Shown here: positions 49,360 through 60,814 of the stretch, one piece after another
How positions within the stretch are numbered: the stretch's first letter is position 1
Layout of the letters: every line of letters starts with the position of its first letter
Assembly (NCBI RefSeq): GCF_010015445.1
Contig: NC_053114.1
Span: 19,609,724-19,673,723, forward strand
Length of the DNA stretch: 64,000 bases
Source of the DNA: Perca fluviatilis
Taxonomy: Eukaryota; Chordata; Actinopteri; Perciformes; Percidae
Reading direction: 5' to 3'
Made by a program: the position numbers and the translations under genes
The notes under the pieces: model-generated
The model's database searches: none
Told to the model about the DNA's origin: nothing
The model's input: the letters and a program-made list of their open reading frames with translations, nothing else

Positions 49360-50013
49360 AAATGGAAGACGGGGAGGGGAGAGTGTTCAGAAAGTTTATA
49401 GTCTCGCAGCACCGGATGTGGACCCTGAGGCGTTTAGGTTCCGCTTAGCCAATGAGAATTCAGAGCTTCCTGCTTCCCCGGCCATTTTGCAAACTAAACT
49501 TCTCGTGGTAACCAAGGGAGTAAGCCTCTCTCTGGAACACGTAGCTCCTATGGTGCTAGTTTGATGCTACCAAGCCATCACCTCCCGTTAGCATTCCACT
49601 GACTGCTATTCATTTTGGCGCCACTTTGACAGCGAATAACTTTACATCTGAAGTGTTTAAAGACTCTATTTGTTCATTGTTTATTTCTAAAGAAACACAA
49701 CAATGTATAAAAGGCTCCATTACCTTGTACCTCATGTTATGGCTCTGTAGCAGGTGTTTTTGTAAAAATAGGCTAACGATTGTGTCATAACCACGCGACT
49801 TACTGTCGCATAGTAGAGGAAAAAAACGCGGTCTCTGAAGACAGCTCAGGCTCCACAAACAACAAAAACAAACTGCGCCAACCTGCCCCACGAACCATAA
49901 CAAACAGCCAATAACCGACAGGCAGCTATCGGCTAGTGAGGAGATGTTTGCTGTATGTGACAAAAAATGTTGTAGCCAAAAAAACGCGTCACATCACTTA
50001 GAGCACCTTTAAG
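49360..50013. mobile_element. Fish interspersed repeat ending TAGAGCACCTTTAA
   Basis: GC-balanced block with CACGTAGCTCCTATGGTGC and AGTTTGATGCTACC, phrases I recognise from a dispersed fish repeat, ending in the common GAGCACCTTTAA terminus. No intact frame. The left border is approximate. Confidence 0.5.
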
Positions 50014-50437
50014 TTTAATTACTAATGTTAATTAGTATTTTAGTTAGCAATAATTAGCCTGTGCCCATGTTATTTCCTTACATATACCAACGCTCTCCGT
50101 CTCTGCAAGATTCGGAATGATTGAGATTTCTCTTGGCACAGCTACTAGAAGACTTCCAACTTTTAGACAGGTGGCTCACGTCACATTTATGTCATCTCTC
50201 TCAGTTGGAGGCTGCGCAGTAACGCTCAGCGCTCACTGGAAAAGTGCTTCTAATATCCTTCACTGGTCTCCATCCAGAGCAACGGAATCTGTTGGTCCAT
50301 TTTATATATGTCTATGGTAACCTGTAGGAGTTTGGTGCACAGGCTGTGAGGATTACGTGTAGGCTGCAAATCCTTTGTCTGTGGCTACATGTGTTTCTTT
50401 CTCTCAGAGGTCAGTTTAATTACTTACTTTCCCCGGT
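50014..50437. other. Non-coding DNA
   Basis: Short unique-looking spacer between two mobile elements; nothing recognised. Confidence 0.55.
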
Positions 50438-51009
50438 CCCAACCAAGGTTATTATAGTTTTGCATTTTTCATTAGTTTTTATTTTTATTTTGTTGTTTTC
50501 AAATTCAGTTTAGTTTTAATTAGTTTTTAAAGCAGGTTTGCTAGTTTAGTTTAGTTTTTTATTTTTTGAAAATGCTTAGTTTTAGTTTAGTTTTTTATTA
50601 GCTTTAGTGTTAGTTTTAGTTTTTTTTTGCGATATTGGTTATTTATCAGGAGCAAGATTCAAAAAGGTCAGAAAAAGTATTGTGTAATAATAACTCAACA
50701 AAAACATACAATTTTAGAAATATGTAGGCTATTCACAATGTAATCAACAATAACACCCATAAGTTACATAAAATGTACATATGATGAGCACAAATATGTA
50801 AACAGTCTACACAAGATGCCGCAGTAAGTGCAAAATGTGTAAGTGACGTGTGCGAGGAAAAAACCTAGATAGCCAATGGACTAAAGAAGCTATACATCAA
50901 CAGGTGTTTTGAAGTTTGGTTCGAGTAAAGTGGCAAACTTTTTGAAGTCAGTGGTACAGACTGTATAAAACAGGTCTATGGTCGGAAATGCCAACTCCGA
51001 AAGATATAA

Positions 51010-51864
51010 CGTTCTATTTCGTATAGGCTTCGCCCTCTAAGGCTACGCTATTGGGTTTATACCTTCGCGCATGTGCAGTTGTGAAGATTTTCTTTCCCGC
51101 CCTTGCGCACAGTACGGGCTTCAACTACGCCCGCAGATACTGTATATATACAGAGCAGACCCGTTGTTCATCTCCCACTTTTTCTTCAAGCTAGCAGTAT
51201 GAAGACAAGCTCGACTTCCAGCGGTAGGGAACTATAGGGAACGCTCCCAAGGAGCGGCCCATTCAAAACAGCGTCTGTCTCACTGGTTGTGTGAGGCTAT
51301 TACCCAGGCCTATAACACGGAGGGGGCGTAGCCCCACCAGGGCATCCGGCCACATTCTACAAGGGCACTGTCGGCTCAAGGGGATGACAGTAGCCGACAT
51401 CTGCGCAGCGGCATCCTGGGCAGCTCCATGCCATTTCATCCGTTTCTATCTCCGCGATATGTCTGAGTCTATGTTCTGCTTGTGGACACTGTGTCGCAGG
51501 TGGCATTGACTACATCAGCTTCACCCTAACCCAATAGCGTAGCCTTAGAGGGTGAAGCCTATACGAAATAGAACGATAGTTACGTATTGTAACTCCAGAT
51601 TCTATGAGTATAGGCGCAGCCCTCTAAGATTCGGCCCACCTGCTCCTGTTACATTAGCTGAAGAAAAAGCTGATGTTAGGAGATGAACAACGGGTCCGCT
51701 CTGTATATATACAGTATCTGCGGACGTAGTTGAAGCCTGTACTATACGCAAGGGTGGGAAAGAAAGTCTTCACGACTGCGCATGCGCGAAGGGATAAACC
51801 TAATAGCGTAGCCTTAGAGTGCTGCGCCTATACTCATAGAATCTGGAGTTACAATATGTAACTA
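51010..51864 (+). mobile_element. Compact DIRS-like retroelement with both ITRs and an internal complementary region
   Basis: The left arm (about 51010-51190) and the right arm (about 51680-51864) are inverted copies of roughly 180 nt, each including GATACTGTATATATACAGAG or its inverse. The internal segment 51528-51620 is complementary first to the left outer edge (47 nt, one mismatch, to 51011-51057) and then to the right outer edge (44 nt, one mismatch, to 51821-51864). Inverted repeats plus a joint internal complement are the hallmark of DIRS retrotransposons, which integrate through a circle using a tyrosine recombinase. Only the recombinase tail remains, so this copy is non-autonomous. 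It lies inside the ACCAAGGTTAT element. Confidence 0.72.
51291..51509 (+). pseudogene. DIRS tyrosine-recombinase C-terminal fragment, broken
   Basis: Tyrosine recombinases of DIRS elements end with an HxxR motif, a DIC-AASW helix and a catalytic Tyr in a (F/I)xRFY motif. Here GIRPHSTRAL is readable with HSTR at 51353-51364. After a frame change, MTVADICAAASW and FIRFYLRD follow, the Tyr being the likely nucleophile. A TAG lies just before GIRP in that frame. The upstream half of the enzyme, with the first catalytic Arg, and the gag, RT and RNase H regions are absent. The fragment cannot encode a working enzyme. Confidence 0.65.
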
Positions 51865-52084
51865 TTATTATTTGCTCTATGAAAGACATTGACGAAGATG
51901 AAAACTTAAGACATTTACTCGATAATTTTATTTAGTTTTGCAAACAGACATTACAGTTTTAGTTAGTTATAATTTTTTTGTAATGCCTCGTTTTTATTTT
52001 TTATTTCAGTTAACTACAATGTTTTCTCCCACCTAGTTTTCGTTATTTCGTTCATTTTTGTTAACGATTATAACCTTGGTCCCA

Positions 52085-53184
52085 CCAGAGTTTTATGTAA
52101 ATAATTATTATACTATACTATTTATTATATATCGTATAGTCTACGTTACACCCACATGGTATGTTCAAACTAATTACCTGCAGTAGGAAGGCATAAATGC
52201 CAGCTAGTTGCTTTATGAACTTGTTAGCCTTAGTTGAGCTCTTGATGTCATGTATGGAAAGCAATAAATGCCTCTTGTTTGCTGTCAGTCAAACTGATAA
52301 AATAACCATAAAAATGTAATTGCTTTTAAATGAAGATGAGGATTAAAGGTGCATTAACAAAGCTGAACATATTTTAGTCAAAGACAGGCTTTGGTCTCTG
52401 ATTCAATTAATTATTGGGTGCATAAAGGAAGGAAATAATTTAAAATGAATTCAGCATTTTCAGTGACTTCGTTTTCTTGTTGTTCATTTGTTTCCCACTG
52501 TCATATTATTTAGCATTTTTTCCCTACTGAGCTGCATGCTGAGACCTTTCTACCCCTGCCTGTGACCTTTAGAAATGTTGCCCTTTGCTGCTGCTTTGTG
52601 TAATCTGACATTATTAAACTTTACTTTATACCATGTGGTCACAAGTGAAAGTGAAGTACTCATCTGAACAGAATGTTGGTGCCATTCTTTTAATGGAAAC
52701 GAGCACAGGCATGGGAGACACTCATCTAAGTAAAACTCCAGTCTAATTAAAGTAAAAATACAGAGTGAGACACAGTACAAAGAGAAAGAGCAAGACAGAG
52801 ATACAGAAAGATAGAGAAGGTGAGAGAAAATGAGGCTGAAAACAAGGGAGCAAAAGAGAAATGCACACTTTTGACAAAATTCCAGTACACAATGACTCAT
52901 TACTCTACATCTGTGTGTCTGGCAGGGTGGCACATCTATACGCCATGGCAGCTGCCCGGTGCAGTCTAGCCAACCTTCGATATGCTTTACCAGCCTGCAA
53001 GCTGGAGACACCATGCATAATCTCTGCCTCACTCTGTTTGTCTCTCAGTCCCTTTTCCCACACATCATAAAAATTCATAAAACAACTGAGGTATGTCATT
53101 CGGAGCGCATGGAGGGTCAAGTGAATAGTTATCACAGGGAAATGTATGCGTATGTTTTTCAAGCTGCGCTAGCAGCACGTCTCT
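52085..53184. other. Non-coding DNA
   Basis: AT-rich sequence. The frame 52550-53032 on the minus strand (160 aa) is rich in Ser, Leu and Cys, crosses a purine-rich low-complexity stretch near 52757-52850, and matches no family. Confidence 0.55.
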
Positions 53185-53455
53185 AGGTATGCCAATGTCG
53201 GTTAGACGGTCCACCACTTTGGTCTAGACTTAAATATCTTGGCAACTATTGTAAGTGAACTGGCACCTCTCCAGCTACCAGTCCACACTCCTCCATACTT
53301 GGTTTCAACCGGCAACACTCCAGTTCCCAAGCCAAGTCCCTAAGGATTAGTGCTGCCCTAAGATGATGAACATGGTAAACACCTTCTATGCATGCTAGCA
53401 TTGTCATCCTAGTACAAGTACAGCCTCACAGAGTTGCTAGCATAGCAGTAGACTC
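53185..53455. repeat. Decayed fish interspersed repeat
   Basis: GGTCCACCACTTTGGTCTAGACTTAAATATCTTGGCAACTATTG-like text near 53208-53251 and CATGCTAGCATTGTCAT with GTACAGCCTCACAGAG near 53391-53441 are parts of a widespread fish repeat, here with internal loss. Confidence 0.6.
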
Positions 53456-53477
53456 TAGTAGTAGACAACTAGAGTAC

Positions 53478-54815
53478 ATTGCATGTCATTTAGCTGACGC
53501 TTTTATCCAAAGCGACTTCCAATTAAGTGCTTTCAACTTTGAAGGTGCAAACTCCAGACAACAAGTAGTAAGTGCAAGTACTAGCTTTAAATAAGCAAAA
53601 CTACAAAGAGCCTTTGGTGGAAGATGCGTAGGCTTTTGGCCGTCCTGATGTCAATGGGGAGATCATTCCACCATTTAGGAGCCAGGACAGCAAACAGTCG
53701 GGATTTCGTTGAGTGATTAGTTGTCCCTTGCTGTGAAGGGGCAGCAAGCAGGTTGGCTGATGCAGAGCGGAGTGGGTGGGTTGGGCTCTAGGGTTTGACC
53801 ATGTCCTGGATGTAAGCTGGGGCTGATCCATTCTTGGCCATGTATGCAAGTAGTAGTGTCTTGAAGCAGATGCGGGAAGCAATTGGTAGCCAGTGAAGAG
53901 AGTGGAGGAGCGGTTTAGTGTGAGAGAACTTGGGGAGGTTGAAGACTGCGCTCTGAATGAGCTGCAGGGGCCGGATGGCACATGCAGGCATGCCAGCCAG
54001 GAGGGAGTTGCAGTAGCCTAGACATGAGATGACTAGAGCCTGAACCAGAACCTGAGCCACCTTCTGCGTTAGAAGGGGATGTATCGTTTTGATGTTATGC
54101 AGCATGAATCTACACAATCGGGTAGTTGCAGCAATGTTGGCAGTGAAGGAGAGTTGGTCGTCAAGTGTCACACCCAGGTTTAGAGCAGTCTGGGTGGGGA
54201 CTACCACAGACTTGTCAATTGTTATAGTAAGATCCTGGGTAGGAGAGCCCTTCCCTGGAAGGAAAAGGAGCTCAGTCTTGTCAAGGTTGAGTTTTAGATG
54301 GTGTGTGGACATCTAAGAAGAAATGTCAGTCAGACAGGCCGAGATACGTGCTGCTACTTACGTTTCAGACTCCGGAAAGGAGAGAATTAGTTGGGTGTCA
54401 TCTGCGTAGCTATGAAAAGCTGTGTGAGTGAATGACAGACCCAAGAGAGTTGGTGTACAGAGAAAAGAGGAGGGGACCCAGGACTGATCCCTGAGGAACC
54501 CCAGTTTTGAGTGGGCAAGGTTCTGAGATAGACCCTCTCCAAGTTACCCGTTAGGTGCGGTCTGCCAGGTTAAAATGTGAGCAAGAAGAGCGCAGAGCCT
54601 GAGACACCCAGATCCTGGAGTGTTGAAATGAGGATGGTTCACTGTGTCAAAGACAGCAGAAAGGTCCAGAAGGATGATGACGAAAGAGAGAGAGGCTGCT
54701 CTAACGATGTGAAGCTGCTCAGTGGCAGTAAGGAGGGGAGTTTCTGTTGAGTGGCCTGCCTTGAAGACAGACTGGTGGGGATAGAGAAGGTTGTTCTCTT
54801 TAAGGGTACTACAGC
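53478..54815 (-). mobile_element. L2-type LINE, 5'-truncated remnant
   Basis: Read on the minus strand it shows, in order, the RT palm start FKAGHSTET...[24 protein letters not shown], the catalytic YADD (54397-54408), DKTELLFLPG, LGVTLDDQLSF, LHSLHWLPI and the C-terminal FAVLAPKWWNDLP. It closes with the fish LINE/SINE tail AGTCGCTTTGGATAAAAGCG and AGCTAAATGACATGCAATG (53478-53520). The endonuclease half is missing. Confidence 0.85.
53601..54815 (-). pseudogene. LINE reverse transcriptase, disabled
   Basis: The RT reading frame is broken in several places. A stop follows SFPESET. A TAG stands before MSTHHLKL, where the family has Trp, and a TAG follows DMVKP, where it has Tyr. A one-base frame change lies between the PQGSVLG and YADD motifs, and a compensating change lies further upstream. 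The YADD active site itself is intact. The copy is therefore an old, immobile fossil. The remaining text after the last stop stays in frame to a TAA near 53594. Confidence 0.8.
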
Positions 54816-55282
54816 TATAGTAGTTAGTTTGACCAATTAAGAAAGTAACATCCACATAAACAAACAAGTACACCCACGACGCATTGGCTACTACAAAGCT
54901 ACCATAATGGGAAAAAATATGACAAACAACTCATTGGGGATAGCGCTGTACAATAGGACAATATGTACTGTGAGACGTTATACATTTGTCAACAATCAGA
55001 GATTGTTTTTATTGTGGTAACTATCCTGTGTCCTGAGAGTTTTAGGCCATTGTGTGCAATTATTCAAATGATTCAGCAGGGCTGCAGTATGATTTGCTAC
55101 ATTTAACCAAAAACAAACATTGTTCTCAATGTCATTGTCAACATTTTGGGAGACACTGATTTTACAAAAAATCTATTGTATGGTGATATACTGTATATTG
55201 TGATTTCAAAATCTAAATTCCTTGTACGAGACATTGTATCAACAGCTTTCTGAAGTGGCTTACACGCATGCATGCACGCACG

Positions 55283-55313
<31 letters not shown>

Positions 55314-56479
55314 TAATCACATAAAAGTATAAGAGTAGAGGCTTTGACAGGATGATATTTCATCTGTACATTTTTTCCTTAAAGATCTCACTTACAGATA
55401 TATTTAAACTACACATTAAAGAGACCATTAGAAGTCCCTCTTCCTCTTTGCACAGACTGAGACCCCCACTAGGCTTTCAAGAAGGATCAAGGCAGAATTA
55501 ACCAACTTCCTTCCTGATTACTTGAAGTAAAAATAGATCTGCCAGTGTTGGATGGGTAATGACAACGGGGCGGGTAACATTTTCTCCCCTTTTATCCAAT
55601 CATGCTCTTGATGTCCTGGAGGATGGCTGACAGAAAGATGGATGAATCTTTGCAGGGTTTGATGGCTAATTCTATCAAGGATGTAGTCACCGTCTTCAAA
55701 ATGCAATTAAAATTCCAGCTAAAATTACTTACTGTGACTTTAAAAATGTTCTGGTCCCTTAGTGATCTCATACTAGTCTGCAGCACCATTACTGTATTTT
55801 CAGACCCACCTTGCTTATCATTTAGACCTCAATTCTTGTTTTGGAAATTACTATTTTTATATAGGATATTGGCAATGTACTCCAGTTTGAGGTTTTCTAT
55901 GTTGTAGCATTATCATTAAATTCTCTATTACGACGGAAACAGTATTTTTACATATTCATATATACATATATATATAAATATACATATTCCCAAAATGTTT
56001 ATTAGGCTGCACTCAATCTCTCAGATTAAACAAAATGGGTTGAATCGTTAATTACTGTAAGAGAAGTGACAAAATCCAACAAAATTAAAAAACATGGCAC
56101 TCCCATCCCAGAAAGGTTTCTGAGAAATATCTGGAAATCATTTTATATAACCATTTGTTTGACATTTCCACTCATGTGGTTACTTTTTAGTATAAATACT
56201 AAGAAACATATATCAGGTATATTGCACTTTTAGTAAATTGGTGTCTCCAAATCAATTTGCGATTAACCTCATTTCACGGTGGTGAGCCACATTTAGAGTT
56301 TTCCTCTCCTGAAACTGCCAGACTCCAGTGTCCATATGTTTACCATTGATATTTTAAACTTACACTGAAACAGGAATTCAACTTCAGAGCCAACAGAAAA
56401 ATACACACATTTAACATATGACTCTTGACTCAGGTTTGGATTCCATCTTTTTGTTTGTAGTGACATTGACTTAACAAAG
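54816..56479. other. Non-coding DNA
   Basis: AT-rich sequence with a small (CGCA)n(CA)n array (listed) and ATATA runs at 55957-55982. No exon recognised. Confidence 0.6.
55265..55313. repeat. Compound (GCAT)(GCAC)n(CA)n microsatellite
   Basis: GCATGCATGCACGCAC passing into a CA array. Confidence 0.95.
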
Positions 56480-56690
56480 GCAAGGCAAGGCAAGGCAATT
56501 TTATTTGTATAGCACATTTCCGCAGGGGTGCAACTCAATGTGCTTTACATAAAACATTAAAACATAGTTAGAAGTTCAATACAAAATTAAAAATAGTTGA
56601 CACAGAATTAAAACAATTCATACAAAAAAAACATTTAAAAAAAGACATTCAACAGCTTGTAAATAAAAGCACAGTGCCGATGCTCCTCAC
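56479..56690. repeat. Fish LINE/SINE-type tail repeat (AAGGCAAGGCAATTTTATTTG)
   Basis: AGGCA units, then ATTTTATTTGTATAGCACAT and CAATGTGCTTTACATAAAA, an extremely common fish interspersed repeat (3' part of a retroelement). Class not certain from this piece. Confidence 0.75.
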
Positions 56691-56944
56691 AGGAGCAGCA
56701 CAGTTGTTGTTGTTGTTGAGATCTCTCAACTGCTGTTTAGTTTGTTTCCCAATCTGTCATTCCAAGAAAAATTAAATGTAAAATGCAATGTAGAGGCTGC
56801 CACCCTCCACAAAAGTGTTTCAGTTTCAAAATTACGGTTTGCTCCAAATGAATGTGGTTATACTTAATTGGTGTTCAAATACTTAATATATTACCTTTCA
56901 GGCATCCACTGCTAGTTAGAAGGGTTTAAATTGAGATGGACAAA

Positions 56945-57434
56945 TGCAATAATGTCCCTTATTGGTCCCCTAATACTGTATCTGAAGTCTCTTTCCCGAA
57001 ATTCAGCCATGGTGCAGAATTACAGCCACTAGAGCCAGTCCCACAATTAGTTTTCCTTAGTATGTGCCATTTCTGTGTCTGTAGCTTTAAATGCTATTGA
57101 GGTGGAGAGAGAGGGGGGGGGCAAGGTGGAGGGTGGGGGTGTGGCCTTGACCAACTGCCACTTTGCTTGTTTGCAAGCTATGATGTCTATCTCTTTCTCA
57201 TGGGTGGGCCAACTTCTCTGGGCGGGCAAAGCAGAGAAAGGGGAGTTAACCTTGCTCCTTATGACCTCATAAGGAGAAGATTCCAGATCGGCTCATCTGG
57301 CTTTTTTTTTTAAAAAAAAAAAAAAAAAAAACCCCGGGGCTTTTTTCCCACCCCCCCTTTTTCCCCCCCACCAAAAAACAAAAAGAGGCGGAATATTAAT
57401 GTTAAAAAGTGAAATTTTCATGCCATGGGACCTT
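56945..57434. mobile_element. Fish interspersed repeat ending CATGGGACCTTTAA
   Basis: CTAATACTGTATCTGAAGTC, CACTAGAGCCAGTCCCACAA, TCCTTATGACCTCATAAGGAG (a palindrome) and TTTTCATGCCATGGGACCTT are successive blocks of one dispersed fish repeat. No coding capacity. About 70 nt in the centre (57299-57372) do not match the family and look like an artefact. Confidence 0.75.
57299..57372. other. Homopolymer patch inside a repeat, probable assembly artefact
   Basis: T10, A19, CCCCGGGG, T6, C-runs and A-runs abut one another where ordinary mixed sequence of the host repeat is expected. Confidence 0.65.
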
Positions 57435-58079
57435 TAATAATATAACAATATGAGGAAGAGTATGATTATTACCATGAATGATTACATTTGATTAAATATG
57501 TTTTTAAATTTTGCATAAAAATGTTACGAGATTCATAATTGCATATAAAAATGGAATACAATACAATGAATGTGCTCTCCCTCTCTGTCTCTTATGCTGT
57601 AATAGTGCTTTGCATTCACTCCTGCAGTGGCGACTACAAAACATTATTAGTGCATAAACTTGCATCTTGTATTCTGACTCGAGAAACAAAACATCACCAA
57701 GTCTGCAAAACGCCACATTATAATGAACAAAAAGTCTCAAAGCATGTTTCAAACTAAAGTCCTATTCACTACCACAAATGCTGATATAATATACTTTGAA
57801 GGTTGTGCTGTTTGGATTTGAGCAATGCCAAATGCCGCCTTCACAAAAACACTAGGATAAAGGTATCATACATGTAAATACTGGTAATATGCAAACTCTG
57901 CATTAACTGTTCATCGTAACATTATTATCAGAACATGCATAATAACATAATTTATTCAGTATTTTATGCAGAAAAAAAATGTCCAGAGGAAAAAAATGCA
58001 GCAGTGCATGATTATAAATATAGAGTCCAGAGACTGTTGATGCAGAGAACAGTTCAGGATATTTGGTAATCTTAGGTCA
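57435..58079. other. Non-coding DNA
   Basis: AT-rich; nothing recognised. Confidence 0.6.
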
Positions 58080-58545
58080 GTACAGACAGCCTGCTTCAAC
58101 ACCTTTCCAGTTTGCAGAGACTAAGGGCCATTTAGAAGTGAAGGAGTCTGTTGGTGGGTGGAACAAATGAGAATCAAGAGACCTTGATGCGGCCACCTTG
58201 GGGTGTTTCAGCAGATGCTGAATATCAGCATAGAGGCGATGGGAAATGTTATCGAGGATGGAATTTGGTTTATTTTTTGTCTCTCCTGCAGCCTCCAGGT
58301 CGTCCAAGTTCAGACAATGTAATTTCCCCCCCCACCTGTAGTTTGGTGGAGATCCTGCCTGCACCCTTCACTCTGCTGTTTTCTCCCTTGCACACCACTG
58401 CAAAGAAAAGGATAAAAAGGATAGTTTTGAACAGTATCCTGCCACCTCTTGTACAATATGATTTAGTAGTCCTGTCCGGCCGCTTGTTGATGTGCACCCC
58501 CAGGTACATGTAGAATTGCACAATGTCCACCCACCAAGTATTTTG
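58080..58545 (-). pseudogene. Possible LINE C-terminal fragment, decayed
   Basis: On the minus strand, VQFYMYLGVHINKRPD is followed by stretches resembling the region after the RT domain of fish LINEs, including SILDNISHRLYADIQ and a basic, Phe-rich end FHPPTDSF. The pieces lie in different frames with several breaks. Similarity is judged by eye and may be chance in part. Confidence 0.45.
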
Positions 58546-59094
58546 ACAGGTGTCATCGATTTCTCACTCAGTAATAAGCAGTAAAGCCATTGTAACTGAC
58601 AACCTTTATTCCATGAGGACACATTCTCTGTTGATGAGGGGCCACTTCAAAGGTGACAACTGCCCGAGAGAATGACTTGTCACTTGATTGTTTGAGAAAC
58701 ATAAGAGTGACAGCCTATATGTGGCTGCTGTTTCAGTTGCCATCTCAGCCCAAAGAACCCTTGCAGCACACACTTGGCTGTGGATTCCTTAATTCTTTTC
58801 CACCACCACATAGCAAAACACTAGATAATAATAACTTTTGGAACACTGGTGTTACGTCTTCCAGGCTGAGATCCAGACGGATTTGTTTAAAGCAAGCTAC
58901 ATTAAAACTGCTCCGGTGGTTGGTAAAAGCTTGGCTGAATTGGTAATGTTATTTTTAATAATAATATTGCTTCTATATTTAATCTCATAAAATATACAAA
59001 AAAAGATCATTAAAAGCAACTCTAAATTGTTAATTTATATATATTTTACACTGGCGGCAGCAAGGACAAACTCAGATGAAACAAAATTAACCCT
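58546..59094. other. Non-coding DNA
   Basis: No exon or recognised repeat. Confidence 0.55.
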
Positions 59095-59410
59095 TTAAAG
59101 TGCCCATATTATGAAAAAAAAAACACTTTTTCTGGGATTTGGGGTGTTATTCTGTGTCTCTGGTGCTTCCACACACATACAAACTTGGAAAAAACAAACA
59201 TCCATGCTGTTTTGAGTAAGATACGGGTTTCTGAATGTATCCTGCCTTCAGTCTCCGGGTGAGCTGTTCAAAATCAGCAGGGATATCTACGTCATTGGCA
59301 AAACATTTTGTGTGTGCTAACAACTTTAGCTAATACCACATAAGCTAGCTGTTTCTCCAACTTCAGTCAGTACAAGGCAGGATTAGCTGGGAGGGAGACT
59401 TCTTTTAAAC
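59095..59410. mobile_element. Fish interspersed repeat (AAAGTGCCCATATTATG type)
   Basis: Opens TTTAAAGTGCCCATATTATG, the start of one of the most common dispersed repeats in percomorph fish, and goes on through TCTGTGTCTCTGGTGCTTCC. Non-coding. The right border is approximate. Confidence 0.75.
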
Positions 59411-60814
59411 GTAAATTAATATTCATTTTAGCAGCATGATCGGTCATGATCAGGACAGAAGTATTTGTTTCCATAGTTTCTGTTGATTCCCTCAGCTGTT
59501 TATTGGTGGCAGGAATGATTCCAAAATGATGTTAAATTAAATCCATATGTTAAACATTCTACATTACAAGCATGAGAGTAGAGTCCCTCTGCATTCAGAC
59601 GTGTTGTCTTAAAACAACACGCATTGCGGTTAGCTATGGAGTAGCATAAAAAGACAACTTGTTAAGTACAGCAGTACAAGAACCAACAGGGAGCGTTAAT
59701 CGCTTGTGTAATGAGCGATGACCAACGAGAGTTCATGAATAAAACACAGTGGCGTGTGTGTGTGGAAGTTATAACAAACTATCAAACAGTGCAGCGCACG
59801 GCGTATGCTACTACTTGCATACAGATTTTGTTTCCATTTGGCAGAGCTGACATGAATTTTGGCTGGTCCATTAATTATCTGTGTTCATAAGAGTAACCTA
59901 CTTATTTCTTGCAGAAGAATCCTAATTTATTTATTTAATTTTACATGCCAAAATCAAAATGACAGGGCAACCACAACAACAGCTTTGTTTTGAATAAAAA
60001 TGTTATGACAGACAGTTTTTCTTACATAATGAATTCTCATCTATTATATATATAAATTATATATTTGATGTGCTTTCTAATATCTTTGATCAAAACATAT
60101 TATTCCTTTTTTAAGGCTGGATGCAATGTTATGATGACCCAAGTCAGTTAAAATGAAATAATGATGAATTTTTCTGCATCTGTAAAAAATGCCAGTGATT
60201 TCAAAAACACCAAGGCTGATATCATTGGAACAAGAGTACACTTCTAGGCTCATATCATTCCTATAAAATAACACTTATGTTAGTTAAAAGTCAAACAGCT
60301 CTGCAAAATCACTGGCTCTTTTCTACTATGCAAAAGGATGCAAATTAGCAGCTTGAGGCTATAAATGCTCATGGCATCACAGGTCTGGGCTTCAGATCTC
60401 TGGTTTCTTGATTTTGGAAACATCCAGACTAAAAAATAAATACAGAATAGACTGTAACAAACACATGCGATGAACAACAACAATTTCTCTACTGGCTCGT
60501 TCCGAGTGTAAAGATTGTGTTGTTGTCTATTAGTTTGCTGATTCAAGTAAACTCTTTTAATCTACACTGTAGTATTCATTTGGTCTGTTTAGATTAGTGT
60601 TATTACGGCATAATCAAGTTAAAATTAAACGACTGCGCAATGCTTTATCATCAACTGTCTCATGAAGAGTCTGCATTGGTCGTACACATCATGTCGCATG
60701 ACTGGTAAATGAGGTCATAAGGGTAATTGATTTAAGATTAACCCATTTAGTCATTCATTAATTCACTAGGTTCATGTGACTATAATAGCTCTCACTTGAC
60801 TATTAATACAACTA
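59411..60814. other. Non-coding DNA
   Basis: AT-rich, with no gene. Small TA-rich run at 60040-60063. Confidence 0.55.

Larger units (their letters stand above)
50442..52080. mobile_element. DNA element with ACCAAGGTTAT inverted ends, interrupted by a DIRS-like element
   Basis: ACCAAGGTTAT at the left end is inverted as ATAACCTTGGT at the right end. A CCCA lies directly outside both ends (50438-50441 and 52081-52084), consistent with a 4-nt target duplication. The arms are rich in TTTAGTTTTAG-type repeats, as in a common fish repeat. No transposase frame. About 0.85 kb of the middle is a separate nested element. Confidence 0.65.

Noticed and set aside
52550..53032. 160-residue minus-strand frame
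   Set aside because: Crosses purine-rich low-complexity DNA, has no recognised domain, no splice context and no bordering conserved sequence.
53601..53981. 126-residue minus-strand frame next to the LINE
   Set aside because: A shifted-frame shadow; the real LINE text continues in the neighbouring frame after a TAG.
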